Shown piece after piece: positions 24,326 to 33,663 of a stretch of DNA of 64,000 nucleotides. The notes beneath the pieces are model-generated. The model ran no database searches and was not told where the DNA came from. It saw nothing but the letters and a program-made list of their open reading frames with translations. A program made the position numbers and the translations under genes. Position 1 is the first letter of the stretch. Every line of letters begins with the position of its first letter. Source of the stretch: Caldicellulosiruptor changbaiensis (GTDB taxonomy: Bacteria; Bacillota; Thermoanaerobacteria; Caldicellulosiruptorales; Caldicellulosiruptoraceae); contig NZ_CP034791.1 of NCBI RefSeq assembly GCF_003999255.1, forward strand, positions 238,501-302,500, in the 5' to 3' direction.

Positions 24326-25354
24326 ATGTGTAATAATTTACCTCACAATGTAAATGATCTTGAATACAAATATATATTTTCAAACAAAAGCCTATTTTTA
24401 AGACTTTTGAAGAGGATTGACAAGATAAAGATATTCAAGGAACTAACAGAAGAAAACCTTGAACTGGTGGACAAAAATTATGTATTGCCAGATTTTTCCG
24501 AACAGGAAAGTGATCTTTTGTACAAGGCAAGATTGCAAGAAGAAGAGGTTTTTTTCTATATTTTGTTTGAACACCAATCTACAGTTGATTATAATATGGC
24601 TATGAGATTGTTATTTTATATAACCGACATTTGGAGAGATTGGCTCAAGCAGTTTGATAAAAATCAATTTAAAAATAAAAGTTTCAAATTTCCACCAGTT
24701 GTGCCAATAGTTTTATACGATGGTGATAATCCTTGGACAGCGAGTGTAAATTTGAAAGAGAGAATAATGAATTTTGAGATGTTTGGAAAGTATATAGTAG
24801 ATTTTGAATACATACTGATTGATTTAAATAATCCTGAAGAGATGGTGTTCAAATATAAAGATGTTTTAAGTTTAATATTAAAATTGAATAAGGTGAGAAC
24901 ATGTGAGGAGTTAGAAAGATTGTTTTTAGATTTAAATGAATATCTACAAGGTGCAAAAGAAAAGGAGATTAATACCCTAAAGATATGTTTGCCAGCTGCA
25001 TTGAAGGAATTAGGTGAAGAGAAGATACAAGAAGCAAGAGATATTTTGGAATATATAACAGGAGGTGAAGGTATAATGCCACTTTTTCAAAATTTGAGAA
25101 AAATAAGAGAAGAGTGGTATCACGAAGGAATTCAAAAAGGAATTCAGGATGGACTGCAACAAGGGTTGCAACAAGGACTGCAACAAGGGTTGCAACAAGG
25201 ACTGCAACAAGGGCTTCAACAAGGGCTGCAGAAAAAGGAGCTTGAGATAGCAGAAAAGATGATAGTAAAAGGATATTCAGATGAAGAAATTCATGAGATA
25301 ACAGGGCTTGATATTGAAAAGATAAAGGAGCTGCGCGCAAAGCATAATAATTAA
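24326..25354 (+). CDS. Rpn-family PD-(D/E)XK nuclease, copy 1
   Basis: A 342-residue recombination-promoting nuclease/transposase_31 protein. The nuclease core includes D63 and E82-H-Q84 (ESDLLYKARL and FEHQST), then a helical region and a C-terminal segment with seven tandem GLQQ units (about 275-302) ending in a small helical domain (YSDEEIHEITGLDIEKIKEL). Rpn proteins are DNA endonucleases with anti-phage activity in E. coli. An extended -10 box TGGTATAAT lies at 24286-24294. AGGAGA precedes the ATG. A strong internal start occurs at codon 251. Confidence 0.85.
   Translation: MCNNLPHNVNDLEYKYIFSNKSLFLRLLKRIDKIKIFKELTEENLELVDKNYVLPDFSEQESDLLYKARLQEEEVFFYILFEHQSTVDYNMAMRLLFYITDIWRDWLKQFDKNQFKNKSFKFPPVVPIVLYDGDNPWTASVNLKERIMNFEMFGKYIVDFEYILIDLNNPEEMVFKYKDVLSLILKLNKVRTCEELERLFLDLNEYLQGAKEKEINTLKICLPAALKELGEEKIQEARDILEYITGGEGIMPLFQNLRKIREEWYHEGIQKGIQDGLQQGLQQGLQQGLQQGLQQGLQQGLQKKELEIAEKMIVKGYSDEEIHEITGLDIEKIKELRAKHNN
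25060..25354 (+). other. Internal ribosome binding site and in-frame start in Rpn copy 1 (short product)
   Basis: AGGAGGTGA (25060-25068), 7 bases, then ATG 25076 in frame with the long protein. It would give a 92-residue product of the repeat region and C-terminal helices without the nuclease core. E. coli Rpn genes make such short forms, which act as intragenic antitoxins; use of this site here is inferred. Confidence 0.7.
25151..25231 (+). repeat. 12-bp tandem repeat encoding GLQQ
   Basis: Almost seven units of GGACTGCAACAA/GGGTTGCAACAA, alternating in the third positions so that a 24-bp higher-order repeat appears. Changes in copy number would keep the reading frame. Confidence 0.9.
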
Positions 25355-25390
25355 ATGATTTTTTCGCTTTGTCCAAAGAAATTTTCTTTA

Positions 25391-25437
25391 AAAAACAAAA
25401 GGGCTGGGCAGAAAAAACTGTCCAACCCTTTGTTTTT
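25391..25437. terminator. Bidirectional terminator between Rpn copy 1 and trmI
   Basis: AAAAACAAAAGGGCTGGGCAG (25391-25411) pairs with the stretch 25418-25437, with A tract on one side and T tract on the other, so it can serve both converging genes. Confidence 0.8.
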
Positions 25438-26203
25438 ACTCACCAATTTTCCTTCCAAAGATCATATAAGCAGTATGGCCTATCATCCTGTCATCAGGTC
25501 TGAGCCTTTCTGGCACGGGCTTGTATTGGCGAGCTAAAATCTCAACAACTTCAGATACATAAAACTTATGCTCTTCTAAAGCCTTCAGGGTTTCAGCAAC
25601 CTGATTTGTTGTAGGTACAAGTATTCCTAAGTGCCCTGCAGGCTTTAATGCTTTTCTGATTTCAGGTATAGCTTCTTCTGGTTCTCTTATGTCCAAGAAA
25701 AATGCATCCAAATCTCTTTCTTCTATTCCATCGAGGATTGATTTGTTATGCGTCACGACATTGTCAAATTTTGAAAAGCCCTTAATGTTCTTTTCTGCCA
25801 GTTTATAAAACTCCTCTCTTTGCTCGTAAGTATATACTTTTCCTTCGTTTCCTACAGCCATTGAAAGATATAAAGTGAAAGCTCCAGAGCCGGTACCTGC
25901 TTCACCAACTCTTTTTCCAGGGCTTATATCAAGGCGCATGAGTATGTATGCCCCATCTTTCGGGTAGACAATCTGGGTATGGCGCTTTAGATAATGCATA
26001 ACATAGTCAAATGTATCACAAGGGAACACATAATACTCAACATCGTTTGCCACAAAACTGCCGCCTGGTGGTATTTGCGCTAAAGAAGTAGAGTCTATAT
26101 GTCCTGTTGGCAAATTTACTCTCTTTGGGACAGTTATGTCAACTACTTTTTTAAAGCCATCTGGGCCAATTATAACCCTTTTTGTTTCAAATCCCTGGTG
26201 CAA
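25436..26203 (-). CDS. trmI: tRNA (adenine-N1)-methyltransferase TrmI
   Basis: A 255-residue SAM-dependent enzyme that makes m1A58 (and in some thermophiles m1A57) in tRNA. The N-terminal beta domain ends near residue 60; the methyltransferase core has the SAM loop GEAGTGSGAFT (about 98-108), LDAFFLDIREPEEAIPEI and the C-terminal MIGHTAYMIF. m1A58 stabilises the T-loop and matters in thermophiles. TTG 26203 is the start, 7 bases after GGGGGC. It converges with Rpn copy 1. Confidence 0.9.
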   Translation of the reverse strand: MHQGFETKRVIIGPDGFKKVVDITVPKRVNLPTGHIDSTSLAQIPPGGSFVANDVEYYVFPCDTFDYVMHYLKRHTQIVYPKDGAYILMRLDISPGKRVGEAGTGSGAFTLYLSMAVGNEGKVYTYEQREEFYKLAEKNIKGFSKFDNVVTHNKSILDGIEERDLDAFFLDIREPEEAIPEIRKALKPAGHLGILVPTTNQVAETLKALEEHKFYVSEVVEILARQYKPVPERLRPDDRMIGHTAYMIFGRKIGE

Positions 26204-26267
26204 TTGTTAGCCCCCTTTTCACAACAGATTTTTTGCAATTTTTAAAAATTTACTTGAATATTTAATA

Positions 26268-26639
26268 CTACATTTTTATAAAGTAATCAACTATATCCTC
26301 AAGCCCTACAAGCCCTATTACTTTTCCATTGTCTAAAACAGGTACAGCTGAGATGTCATTTTCACGCAAAAGCTTTGCAACATGTTTTATATCATCGTTT
26401 TTATCAGCAGTAATTACCGCCTTTGTCATTGCAAGCTCAACAGAATATGTTTCAAAGTGCCCAGGCTGACTTAAGAACCTGTATATATCAGCTTTTACTA
26501 TAATTCCTTTCAGAAAGTCATTTTCATCTACAACAACCGCAACGCTTTTCTTTCTTTTTTGCATTTGTTCTAAAGCATGCTTTACTGTATCTGCTGGAAA
26601 AAGCTTTATAAAATCTTGGTTAATAATGTTTGAGAGCAT
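26268..26639 (-). CDS. Two-CBS-domain protein
   Basis: A 123-residue protein made of two CBS motifs (SVAVVVDENDFLKGIIVKAD and ISAVPVLDNGKVIGLVGLED), forming one Bateman module that binds adenosine nucleotides. No effector domain is attached, so it probably acts on a separate partner. GGAGGAGATAAA precedes the ATG. The partner is not visible. Confidence 0.9.
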   Translation of the reverse strand: MLSNIINQDFIKLFPADTVKHALEQMQKRKKSVAVVVDENDFLKGIIVKADIYRFLSQPGHFETYSVELAMTKAVITADKNDDIKHVAKLLRENDISAVPVLDNGKVIGLVGLEDIVDYFIKM

Positions 26640-26742
26640 TTTATCTCCTCCAGAACAAATGTTATTTTTCTTAAAAAATTTTTCTCTTGCTATTTATTAT
26701 ATACCCAAAAGTTTTTACAACACCAAAAATTTATTTAATGTA

Positions 26743-26791
26743 TTGACTGTTAGTCAATTTTGTTTATAATATAAATCATGACTATTAGTCA
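26743..26791 (+). promoter_or_regulatory. MMPL promoter with two TGACT-N3-AGTCA operators
   Basis: TTGACT (26743-26748), 16 bases, TATAAT (26765-26770). Palindromes TGACTGTTAGTCA (26744-26756) and TGACTATTAGTCA (26779-26791) flank the -10 box 35 bases apart, one on the -35 box and one on the transcription start. This is the layout of TetR-family repressor sites. Confidence 0.8.
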
Positions 26792-26810
26792 AAATCGAAA
26801 TGGAGATGAT

Positions 26811-28922
26811 GTGGCTGTGCACAAGTTTGGGCTTTTTGTTGCAAAGCACAGAAAGCTTGTTTTAGCAATTGCAATTTTGCTTTTGATTCCATCAATCTAT
26901 GGGTTTGTTACCACAAAGGTCAATTATGACATTCTCACATACCTTCCAAAGGATTTAGAGTCAGTAAAAGGGCAGGATATCTTGGATAAGGAATTTAAGC
27001 AAGCTGCACTTTCAATGCTCATTGTAAAAGGAGATATGAACATATCAAGTATTCAAAGGCTCAAGAGTAAAATCTCGCATGTTGATGGGGTTGAAAAGGT
27101 CATATGGATTGACGATTTTTTAGACCCAACAATTCCAAAAGAGATGCTACCGGATATTTTGAAAAACACGTTTTATAGCAAAGACTCAACCCTTCTGCTT
27201 ATTCAGTTTAAAAACTCAGCATCATCACTTGAAACTCAAAATGCAATATCAAAGATAAGGAAAATTGCCACAGCTCAGTGCTTTTTAAGTGGTATGTCAG
27301 CAATTATAAAAGATACAAGGGATTTGTCGGACAGAGAAACTCCTTTGTATGTACTTGTTGCTGTAATATTTATATTCATCCTTCTATTGTTGACAATGGA
27401 ATCACCTATTGTACCTATCCTGTTTTTGACAAGCATCGGGATGGCCATCATATACAACTTGGGTACAAACAAATTCTTAGGGGAGATATCATACATTACA
27501 AAATCACTTGCTGCAGTGTTGCAGCTTGGTGTTACAATGGACTTTTCAATATTTTTGATGCACAGATACGATGAGGAAAGAAAGAGGTTTGAATCAAGAG
27601 AAGAGGCAATGGCAGAGGCTATTTCAAAGACTCTTGTTGCAATCTTGTCAAGTGCTGCAACTGCAATTGCAGGGTTCTTGGCACTCTGTGTGATGAGACT
27701 AAGAATTGGTGCAGACATTGGTATAGTTATGGCAAAAGGAGTATTCCTCGGTGTTATTGGAACTGTAACGATTTTGCCTGCCTTGATTCTAACATTTGAC
27801 AGGGCAATCCACAAATTTAGACTAAAAAATATCCTTCCGACATTCTCTAAAACAGCAGAGTTTGTAACAAAATACCATGTAGTGCTTTTTGTTGTATTTT
27901 TGCTTGCATTTATACCAGCTATTTATGGCAGAGTGAACATCAAAGAATATTACAACCTCATAGATTCTTTGCCAAAGACAATGAAATCTGTGCAGGCAAC
28001 CGACCTTCTTAAAAAAGAGTACAACATGACAACAACTCATATGGTTTTAGTTGACAGGTCAGTGCCAAAGTATCAGATTAAAAACATGTGTGAAGAAATA
28101 AAAAGGGTCAAAGGTGTTGAAAAGGTATTGGCATTTGACGATATCTTGGGACCGGCTATTCCAGATGAGTTTATACCATCGTCTGTCAAGGAGAACTTTG
28201 AAAAAGGAAATTTCAAGCTCATAATGATAAACTCCATTTACAAATCAGCAACAGATGAGGAAAATGCCCAGATAGAAAGAATACAGCAAATAGTCAAAAA
28301 ATATTCTAAACGTTCATATGTTACAGGCGAAGGTGTATTGACAAAAGACCTTGTTGAGATGGCAGACACAGACCTGAAAAGAGTTGATTTTGTCTCTATT
28401 TTGGCGATATTTATGATAATACTCATAACATTTAAATCAATCTCAATTCCAATAATTTTGGTTTTGGCGATTGAGCTTGCGATATTTATAAATTTAGCAA
28501 TTCCGTATTACACAAATGTAACAGTACCGTTTATTGCATCAATTGTACTTGGCACAATCCAGCTTGGTTCTGCTATTAACTATGCAATCTTGATGACAAC
28601 AAGATTTAGAGAAGAAATTCAAAAAGGTCATGATAGATTTGAAGCTATAAAAATAGCTGTAAAAACATCTTCACGCTCTGTTGTAACAAGTGCGCTGGCA
28701 TTTGCATTTTCTACATTGGCTGTAGCACTCATTGCAAAGATTGATATGATAAGAAGCCTGTGTGAGATGCTCTCACGAGGTGCAGTTATAAGCATGATAG
28801 TTATATTGTTTGTTCTGCCATCATTGTTACTTCTTTTTGAGGGTGCAATTGCCAAAACAACTTTTGGTTGGAGATCAAAAGAAGCTTCTGTAAAGCCATC
28901 AGAAGAATATGAAACGTTGTAA
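26811..28922 (+). CDS. MMPL/RND-family membrane exporter
   Basis: A protein of about 703 residues with two MMPL halves, each an N-terminal helix, an exterior domain and five helices; VLQLGVTMDFSIFLMHRYDE and the related TIQLGSAINYAILMTTRFRE carry the conserved polar residues of helix 4. It belongs to the RND superfamily of drug/lipid exporters. An ATG at 26778 is at or just after the transcription start and lies in the second operator, so GTG 26811, 5 bases after GGAGATGAT, is the likely start. The xxxLxxG protein after it is the usual partner in Firmicutes. Substrate unknown. Confidence 0.85.
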   Translation: MAVHKFGLFVAKHRKLVLAIAILLLIPSIYGFVTTKVNYDILTYLPKDLESVKGQDILDKEFKQAALSMLIVKGDMNISSIQRLKSKISHVDGVEKVIWIDDFLDPTIPKEMLPDILKNTFYSKDSTLLLIQFKNSASSLETQNAISKIRKIATAQCFLSGMSAIIKDTRDLSDRETPLYVLVAVIFIFILLLLTMESPIVPILFLTSIGMAIIYNLGTNKFLGEISYITKSLAAVLQLGVTMDFSIFLMHRYDEERKRFESREEAMAEAISKTLVAILSSAATAIAGFLALCVMRLRIGADIGIVMAKGVFLGVIGTVTILPALILTFDRAIHKFRLKNILPTFSKTAEFVTKYHVVLFVVFLLAFIPAIYGRVNIKEYYNLIDSLPKTMKSVQATDLLKKEYNMTTTHMVLVDRSVPKYQIKNMCEEIKRVKGVEKVLAFDDILGPAIPDEFIPSSVKENFEKGNFKLIMINSIYKSATDEENAQIERIQQIVKKYSKRSYVTGEGVLTKDLVEMADTDLKRVDFVSILAIFMIILITFKSISIPIILVLAIELAIFINLAIPYYTNVTVPFIASIVLGTIQLGSAINYAILMTTRFREEIQKGHDRFEAIKIAVKTSSRSVVTSALAFAFSTLAVALIAKIDMIRSLCEMLSRGAVISMIVILFVLPSLLLLFEGAIAKTTFGWRSKEASVKPSEEYETL

Positions 28923-28953
28923 GTGTAGAGAAGAGGAGGGAGAGTGAAGTACA

Positions 28954-31155
28954 ATGATGAGAAATAGAGGCTTTTTAAAACTAATTTCTCTCAGCCTTGC
29001 GGTGGTGTTTTTGTTCACAAACATTACTGCTTTTGCTAATGCAGCTGTCAAAAAAGAGACAGTATATGTCATTTTGGACGCTGGCGGCAGAGTAAAAAGC
29101 CAGATAGTAACTGACTGGATACACTCAGATACCCCAAATGCCACAATAAAAGACAAATCAGAGCTTGAGAATATAGTAAATCTAAAAGGCGATGAAAGTC
29201 CTCAAAAAAATGGTGAGTATGTCACCTGGAAGTTAAATTCCAATGATTTGTTCTATCAGGGCACCATTTCAAAAGAGCTTCCTTTTGAGGTTTCAATCAA
29301 ATACTACTTAGATGGAAAAGAGATAAAACCCCAAGATTTAGCAGGCAAGTCTGGAAAGGTAAAGATAAAAATAGAGGTTGCAAATAAAGAACAAAAGATT
29401 GTGAAAATAAATGGGAAAAACAGAACAATTTATCTACCTTTGACCTTTGCGGCGGTTGTGAATCTTCCACTTGATAAATTCGAGAATGTCAAGACAAATG
29501 CTGGTGAGGTCATAACAGAAGGAAATACACAAGCTGTGGTTTCGGTACTATTCCCTGGTCTTTTGGAGAGCCTTGGATTGGACGGCGAAAGTGAGATTGT
29601 AGATGTTCCAAAGTATATAGAAATTACTGCTGATTGTAAGCATTTTGAGCTTTCTCCAATCTATATGGTTGCGACAAATAAGCTGCTTGATATAAAAGAT
29701 GTAAAAAAGATTGATTCGGTTGACAGCTTACAAAAAGCAATTAATACACTTTACACATCAAGTGAAAAAATCCTTGAAGGTGCTGTAAAACTGTCCAATG
29801 GCGAAAAGGAGTTTACTCTAAATTTTGAAGAGTTCACAAATGGTCTAAAACTTTTGTCAAACGCATCAAGTGAACTTTACAAAGGGGTAAAGAGTCTTGA
29901 AGATGGGGCTGAAAAACTCTATAACTCTTCAAAGCAGCTTAGAGCAGGGACAAGTGAGCTAAATAAAAACTCACAGAAGCTTTACAAAGGTGTTACAGAA
30001 TTTGGAAATGGGGTTTATGAGTACACATATGGAACTTCACAGTTTTCTGACGGTGCAATTAAGATAATAGATGGATACCAGACCTTGTTTGTAAAGAACA
30101 AAGAACTTTTTGATGCAGTAAAGAAGGTATCTTCTGGGCTTGATTTGGCTACTTCTTCACAGAAAGATTTGGAGGCTGGATCAAAGAGGCTGCAGGATGC
30201 AATTCAAAATGTTCTTGAAGGGACCAAAAAAGAGCTTGAGGTTTTAAACATTGTTTATAATGGATTTGATACAGTTATTTCTGGCTTGCAAAAATTAGAG
30301 AGTATTCCTCTTGTCAAAGACGTAGTTACAAATGTCATAGCAGGAATTGACAAACAAAGGCAGGCTATAAAGGGTTTGATTGATTCAAAACAGGCAATGG
30401 TAAGTGGTCTTTCACAGATTCTTGAGAATGTGAAAAAGATGTCTCAAGGGCAAGAAAACTTAAGCACAGCTTTGCTGCAATTAAAAGATGCACAGGCTAA
30501 AATTGCAAGTTCGTCTGATTTGATTGTGCAAAATCAAAAAGTTTTAGATCAGTCAGCAGCAAAGCTAAAAGACAGCAAAAAAGTTTTGGATGAAGGAACA
30601 AGAAAACTTTTGGCCTCAAAGGATCAGCTGGTAAGCGGTACAAAAGCGTTTTGTGATGGGACAGAAAAACTTGACAAGGCAACAGCTCAGTTTGTCTCTG
30701 GTACAGGAAAGCTAAAAGATGGTGCAAAACAACTTTCTGGTGGAATGGTAAAGTTTGATGAGAATATGAAAATGGTTTATTCAGCTTCAGAGAAGCTTTT
30801 GGAAGGCTCGAAAGAACTTGAAGATGGAACACTGGTTCTTAGCGACAGCTACCGAAAGTTCCACAATAAAGGTATAAAAGAGCTCTATTCAAAAACAGAT
30901 GAGGCATTGGGGAAACTTGATGATATAAAAGATACTTTGAATGAACTGAAAGAATTTTCTCAGAGTTATAAGACATTTTCTGGTATTTCGGATGAACTTG
31001 ATGGTGAGGTAAAATTTGTTTTAAAGACAGATGAGATAAAAGCGAAGGAGGAAAAACAGGTTTCAAAAGAGGTAAAAACAGCAAATACACAAACCCATGA
31101 AAAGAAAAGCTTTTGGAAATGGCTTTTGGGGCTTTTGCACATTCAGGTAGACTGA
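28954..31155 (+). CDS. Secreted protein with xxxLxxG heptad repeats, MMPL partner
   Basis: A 733-residue protein: signal peptide (about 1-29, ending AFANAA), a beta-rich domain (30-240), then a long helical part with many repeats such as ELYKGVKSLEDGAEKLYNSS and KLKDGAKQLSGGMVKF, the YhgE/Pip-type xxxLxxG pattern, and a hydrophobic C-terminal stretch (FWKWLLGLLHI). Such proteins accompany MMPL or ABC exporters and are thought to span the wall or form a periplasm-like conduit. It starts 31 bases after the exporter, behind GAGGAGGGAG. Confidence 0.8.
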   Translation: MMRNRGFLKLISLSLAVVFLFTNITAFANAAVKKETVYVILDAGGRVKSQIVTDWIHSDTPNATIKDKSELENIVNLKGDESPQKNGEYVTWKLNSNDLFYQGTISKELPFEVSIKYYLDGKEIKPQDLAGKSGKVKIKIEVANKEQKIVKINGKNRTIYLPLTFAAVVNLPLDKFENVKTNAGEVITEGNTQAVVSVLFPGLLESLGLDGESEIVDVPKYIEITADCKHFELSPIYMVATNKLLDIKDVKKIDSVDSLQKAINTLYTSSEKILEGAVKLSNGEKEFTLNFEEFTNGLKLLSNASSELYKGVKSLEDGAEKLYNSSKQLRAGTSELNKNSQKLYKGVTEFGNGVYEYTYGTSQFSDGAIKIIDGYQTLFVKNKELFDAVKKVSSGLDLATSSQKDLEAGSKRLQDAIQNVLEGTKKELEVLNIVYNGFDTVISGLQKLESIPLVKDVVTNVIAGIDKQRQAIKGLIDSKQAMVSGLSQILENVKKMSQGQENLSTALLQLKDAQAKIASSSDLIVQNQKVLDQSAAKLKDSKKVLDEGTRKLLASKDQLVSGTKAFCDGTEKLDKATAQFVSGTGKLKDGAKQLSGGMVKFDENMKMVYSASEKLLEGSKELEDGTLVLSDSYRKFHNKGIKELYSKTDEALGKLDDIKDTLNELKEFSQSYKTFSGISDELDGEVKFVLKTDEIKAKEEKQVSKEVKTANTQTHEKKSFWKWLLGLLHIQVD

Positions 31156-31180
31156 GGCAAAAGCCCTCTTTTTTTATTTT
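31153..31180 (+). terminator. Short terminator after the exporter operon
   Basis: GAGGCAAAAGCCCTC (31154-31168) can fold with one bulge and is followed by TTTTTTTATTTT. Confidence 0.6.
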
Positions 31181-31182
31181 GT

Positions 31183-31221
31183 TTGACAATTAAAACCTAT
31201 GTGTTATATAATATATATAAC
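31183..31221 (+). promoter_or_regulatory. Promoter of the yhfC-gntR operon with AT-rich palindrome
   Basis: TTGACA (31183-31188), 18 bases, TATAAT (31207-31212). GTTATAT and ATATAAC at the ends of 31203-31221 form an inverted repeat over the -10 box, a plausible site for the GntR regulator encoded in the same operon. Confidence 0.6.
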
Positions 31222-31250
31222 GCATATAACTTAGAAAGAGGTGCTTTGTT

Positions 31251-32033
31251 TTGGTATCTAATCTCAAAATCATATTTATGTGTATTACACTTCTTCTTTC
31301 AGTGGGCTTGCCTGTTGTGCTGGCTGTGATTGTTTTAAAAAAGTACTCAGGAGTTTTAAAATCAATTTTAATAGGAGCATTAATATTTTTCGTTTCTCAG
31401 GTTGTTCTGAGAATTCCGATACTTCAGATCTTATCAAAACAAAGTTACTTTGTAGAATTTTCCAAGCATTACATTGTATACTCTCTCTTTTTGGGTCTGA
31501 CAGCTGGGATTTTTGAAGAGGTTGGAAGATACATTGGTTTTAGAGGGTTTTTAAAAGATAGGCTAAACTATCAAAACGGTCTTGCTTATGGTGTTGGACA
31601 TGGTGGAATTGAATCAATCTTGCTTGTTGGTATGAGCTATATAAATAACATTATATATTCATTCTTAATTAACTCTGGCAGTTTAGATACGCTTCTAAAA
31701 GGCAAAGTTGCACCTGAGGTAATCGATACTATAAAAAATGCACTGATAAATACACCAACTTCTACATTCCTTCTTGCCGGGTTTGAAAGAGTGTTTACAA
31801 TGGCAGTTCAGATTGCTCTTTCACTTTTGGTTCTGGTGGCTGTTAAGAAAGGAAAGCTTTATTATCTCGTGCTGGCGATATTGCTTCACACAATCATTGA
31901 TGCACCTGTTGCATACATGTCATTATTGAAAGTTAATATATTTGCTATTGAGTTTGTAGTAATGCTTTGGGCTGTCTTGAGCTTGGTCTACATCATAAAG
32001 TGGAAAGACATTCATAGAATACAAGAAAGCTAA
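31251..32033 (+). CDS. YhfC-family intramembrane metalloprotease-like protein
   Basis: A 260-residue protein with about seven membrane helices. The motifs GIFEEVGRY...GFRGF, GHGGIESIL and LLHTIIDAP are those of YhfC, a relative of CAAX proteases (glutamates and histidines in the membrane as metal ligands). Its natural substrate is not known. TTG 31251 follows AGAGG at about 10 bases. First gene of an operon with a GntR regulator and a DUF1648 protein. Confidence 0.83.
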   Translation: MVSNLKIIFMCITLLLSVGLPVVLAVIVLKKYSGVLKSILIGALIFFVSQVVLRIPILQILSKQSYFVEFSKHYIVYSLFLGLTAGIFEEVGRYIGFRGFLKDRLNYQNGLAYGVGHGGIESILLVGMSYINNIIYSFLINSGSLDTLLKGKVAPEVIDTIKNALINTPTSTFLLAGFERVFTMAVQIALSLLVLVAVKKGKLYYLVLAILLHTIIDAPVAYMSLLKVNIFAIEFVVMLWAVLSLVYIIKWKDIHRIQES

Positions 32034-32049
32034 AAGGGCTGAAAGCGAG

Positions 32050-32436
32050 ATGTTTATAAAAATTGACTTTACCTCTGACATGCCAATTTATGAGCAAATA
32101 AAGAACCAAATAATAGAAGGAATAGCAAGAGGAGAACTTCAAAATGGCGATAGCCTTCCTTCTATCCGAGACCTTGCAAGCGAAATTGGCGTCAACATGC
32201 ACACAGTGGCAAAGGCATACAATGAGTTAAAGGATATGGGACTTATTGCTGTTAACAAAAAGCATGGGGCTTATATTGCTGTGAGCAAAGGTTATGATAA
32301 AGAGTTTTTAAATGAGATGATGGAAGAACTTACTCCAATTGTTGCAAAAGCCATTTGCAAGGGTATGAATAAGAATGAATTAATAAGGTTGATTGAAACT
32401 ATTTTTGATAGTTTTGGGGGAAGGGAAGATGAGTGA
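32050..32436 (+). CDS. GntR-family regulator, YtrA subfamily
   Basis: A 128-residue regulator: winged helix PIYEQIKNQIIEGIARGELQ followed by LPSIRDLASEIGVNMHTVAK, and a short C-terminal helix pair (about 80-125) with no ligand-binding domain, as in YtrA. These short regulators usually repress their own operon, which encodes membrane proteins, as here. AAAGCGAG lies before the ATG. Confidence 0.9.
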   Translation: MFIKIDFTSDMPIYEQIKNQIIEGIARGELQNGDSLPSIRDLASEIGVNMHTVAKAYNELKDMGLIAVNKKHGAYIAVSKGYDKEFLNEMMEELTPIVAKAICKGMNKNELIRLIETIFDSFGGREDE

Positions 32437-33562
32437 AAAGCTACTGATTTTTATCCTTTCTTTTCCTGCACAGATTTTTCTTGTTCTACTGTGTTTTTTT
32501 ATTCCGTACTTTTCGAGAGAGCACATTTTGTTTGGGGTAAACGTTCCGCCTACTATTAAAAAAAGTGAAGTTACAAAGAAATTTTATAAAGAATACTGGA
32601 GAAACTTTGCTCTAACAGTTTTAATTCCTACTTTGTTGTTTTTCTATATTCTTTTTGAGAGTACAGAGAGAGTTTTGATAAAATACAACATATTATATCC
32701 ACTGTTTGTCATTGTTTTAATGACACTCAATCACTATGTAATCTACAGAAAAGTTTTAAAAGCTAAGAAAAAAGGTAATTGGCAAGAAGGAAAAAAGCAA
32801 ATTGTGGTTGTCCCTATTAAAAAGGATAAAAAAGGGGGATATCCGTCAAGGTTGTGGTTTTTAGTACCAATTGGTGTGTTTATAGGTTTGTTAATAATAA
32901 CTGTGGTGAGATACAACCAACTTCCTAAGATAATTCCACTTCATTACAACCAAAAGCTTGAAGTTGATTATAGTGGGCCAAAGTCAGAACTCATAAAGCC
33001 TCTCAGTATGATGTTTGGAAGTATGTTGTTAGCTCAGGGCCTGGGATATTTTGTTTATGAGCTAACAAAAAAAGGTAAAATGAAACTGAGTATATATTTT
33101 CCTGAGAAATCTGCAGAGCAGAACGAGAAAGTAAAAAACTATACAGCGTACTTTTTGATTTGGATTTTAGTCTTAATAGAGCTTATAATGGGTTTGGTTA
33201 TTTTTTCAATGCTTGACATCATAAATATTCAAACCACATTGGCTTTACTTCCAGTTTTTCTCATATTTCCCTTAATAACATTAGGATATTATCTTATAAA
33301 AGTATTCAACATTAATTCTGAAAGATTAAGTTTGACGCCAGAAGAAAAAATATCCGAAAAAATAATTGACAGAGATGATGACAAATACTGGATTGCAGGA
33401 ATGTTTTACTATAACCCTGACGACCCTGCCCTCTTTGTCGAAAGGCGGGTGGGTGGATTTGGCTGGGATTTAAACTACGCAAAGCCGCTTGGCAAGTTCA
33501 TAGGGTTTTTAATAATTGTTATTTTGGTTGCAGTGGTAGTTGTGAGTTTGGTTTTGATTTGA
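32429..33562 (+). CDS. DUF1648/DUF5808 membrane protein
   Basis: A 377-residue protein with about eight membrane helices. LPKIIPLHYNQKLEVDYSGP is the DUF1648 signature, and the segment YWIAGMFYYNPDDPALFVER with GFGWDLNYAKP near the end is DUF5808. ATG 32429 after AAGGGAAG is the start; it overlaps gntR by 8 bases. Relatives are encoded next to YtrA-type regulators and include the SdpI immunity family in part; the function here is unknown. Confidence 0.82.
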   Translation: MSEKLLIFILSFPAQIFLVLLCFFIPYFSREHILFGVNVPPTIKKSEVTKKFYKEYWRNFALTVLIPTLLFFYILFESTERVLIKYNILYPLFVIVLMTLNHYVIYRKVLKAKKKGNWQEGKKQIVVVPIKKDKKGGYPSRLWFLVPIGVFIGLLIITVVRYNQLPKIIPLHYNQKLEVDYSGPKSELIKPLSMMFGSMLLAQGLGYFVYELTKKGKMKLSIYFPEKSAEQNEKVKNYTAYFLIWILVLIELIMGLVIFSMLDIINIQTTLALLPVFLIFPLITLGYYLIKVFNINSERLSLTPEEKISEKIIDRDDDKYWIAGMFYYNPDDPALFVERRVGGFGWDLNYAKPLGKFIGFLIIVILVAVVVVSLVLI

Positions 33563-33663
33563 TTTTCTCCGATTCATGCTTACGTTAAGATGTGGTATAA
33601 TGATACTGTAAAAGATTATTCTCACTCTTCTTTAAAATTTGATTTCTAAGGAGAATTAGTTAA

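Noticed and set aside
25140..25235. CRISPR-like array of short direct repeats
   Set aside because: The repeat unit is 12 bp without spacers, lies in frame inside an Rpn gene and encodes GLQQ; there are no cas genes.
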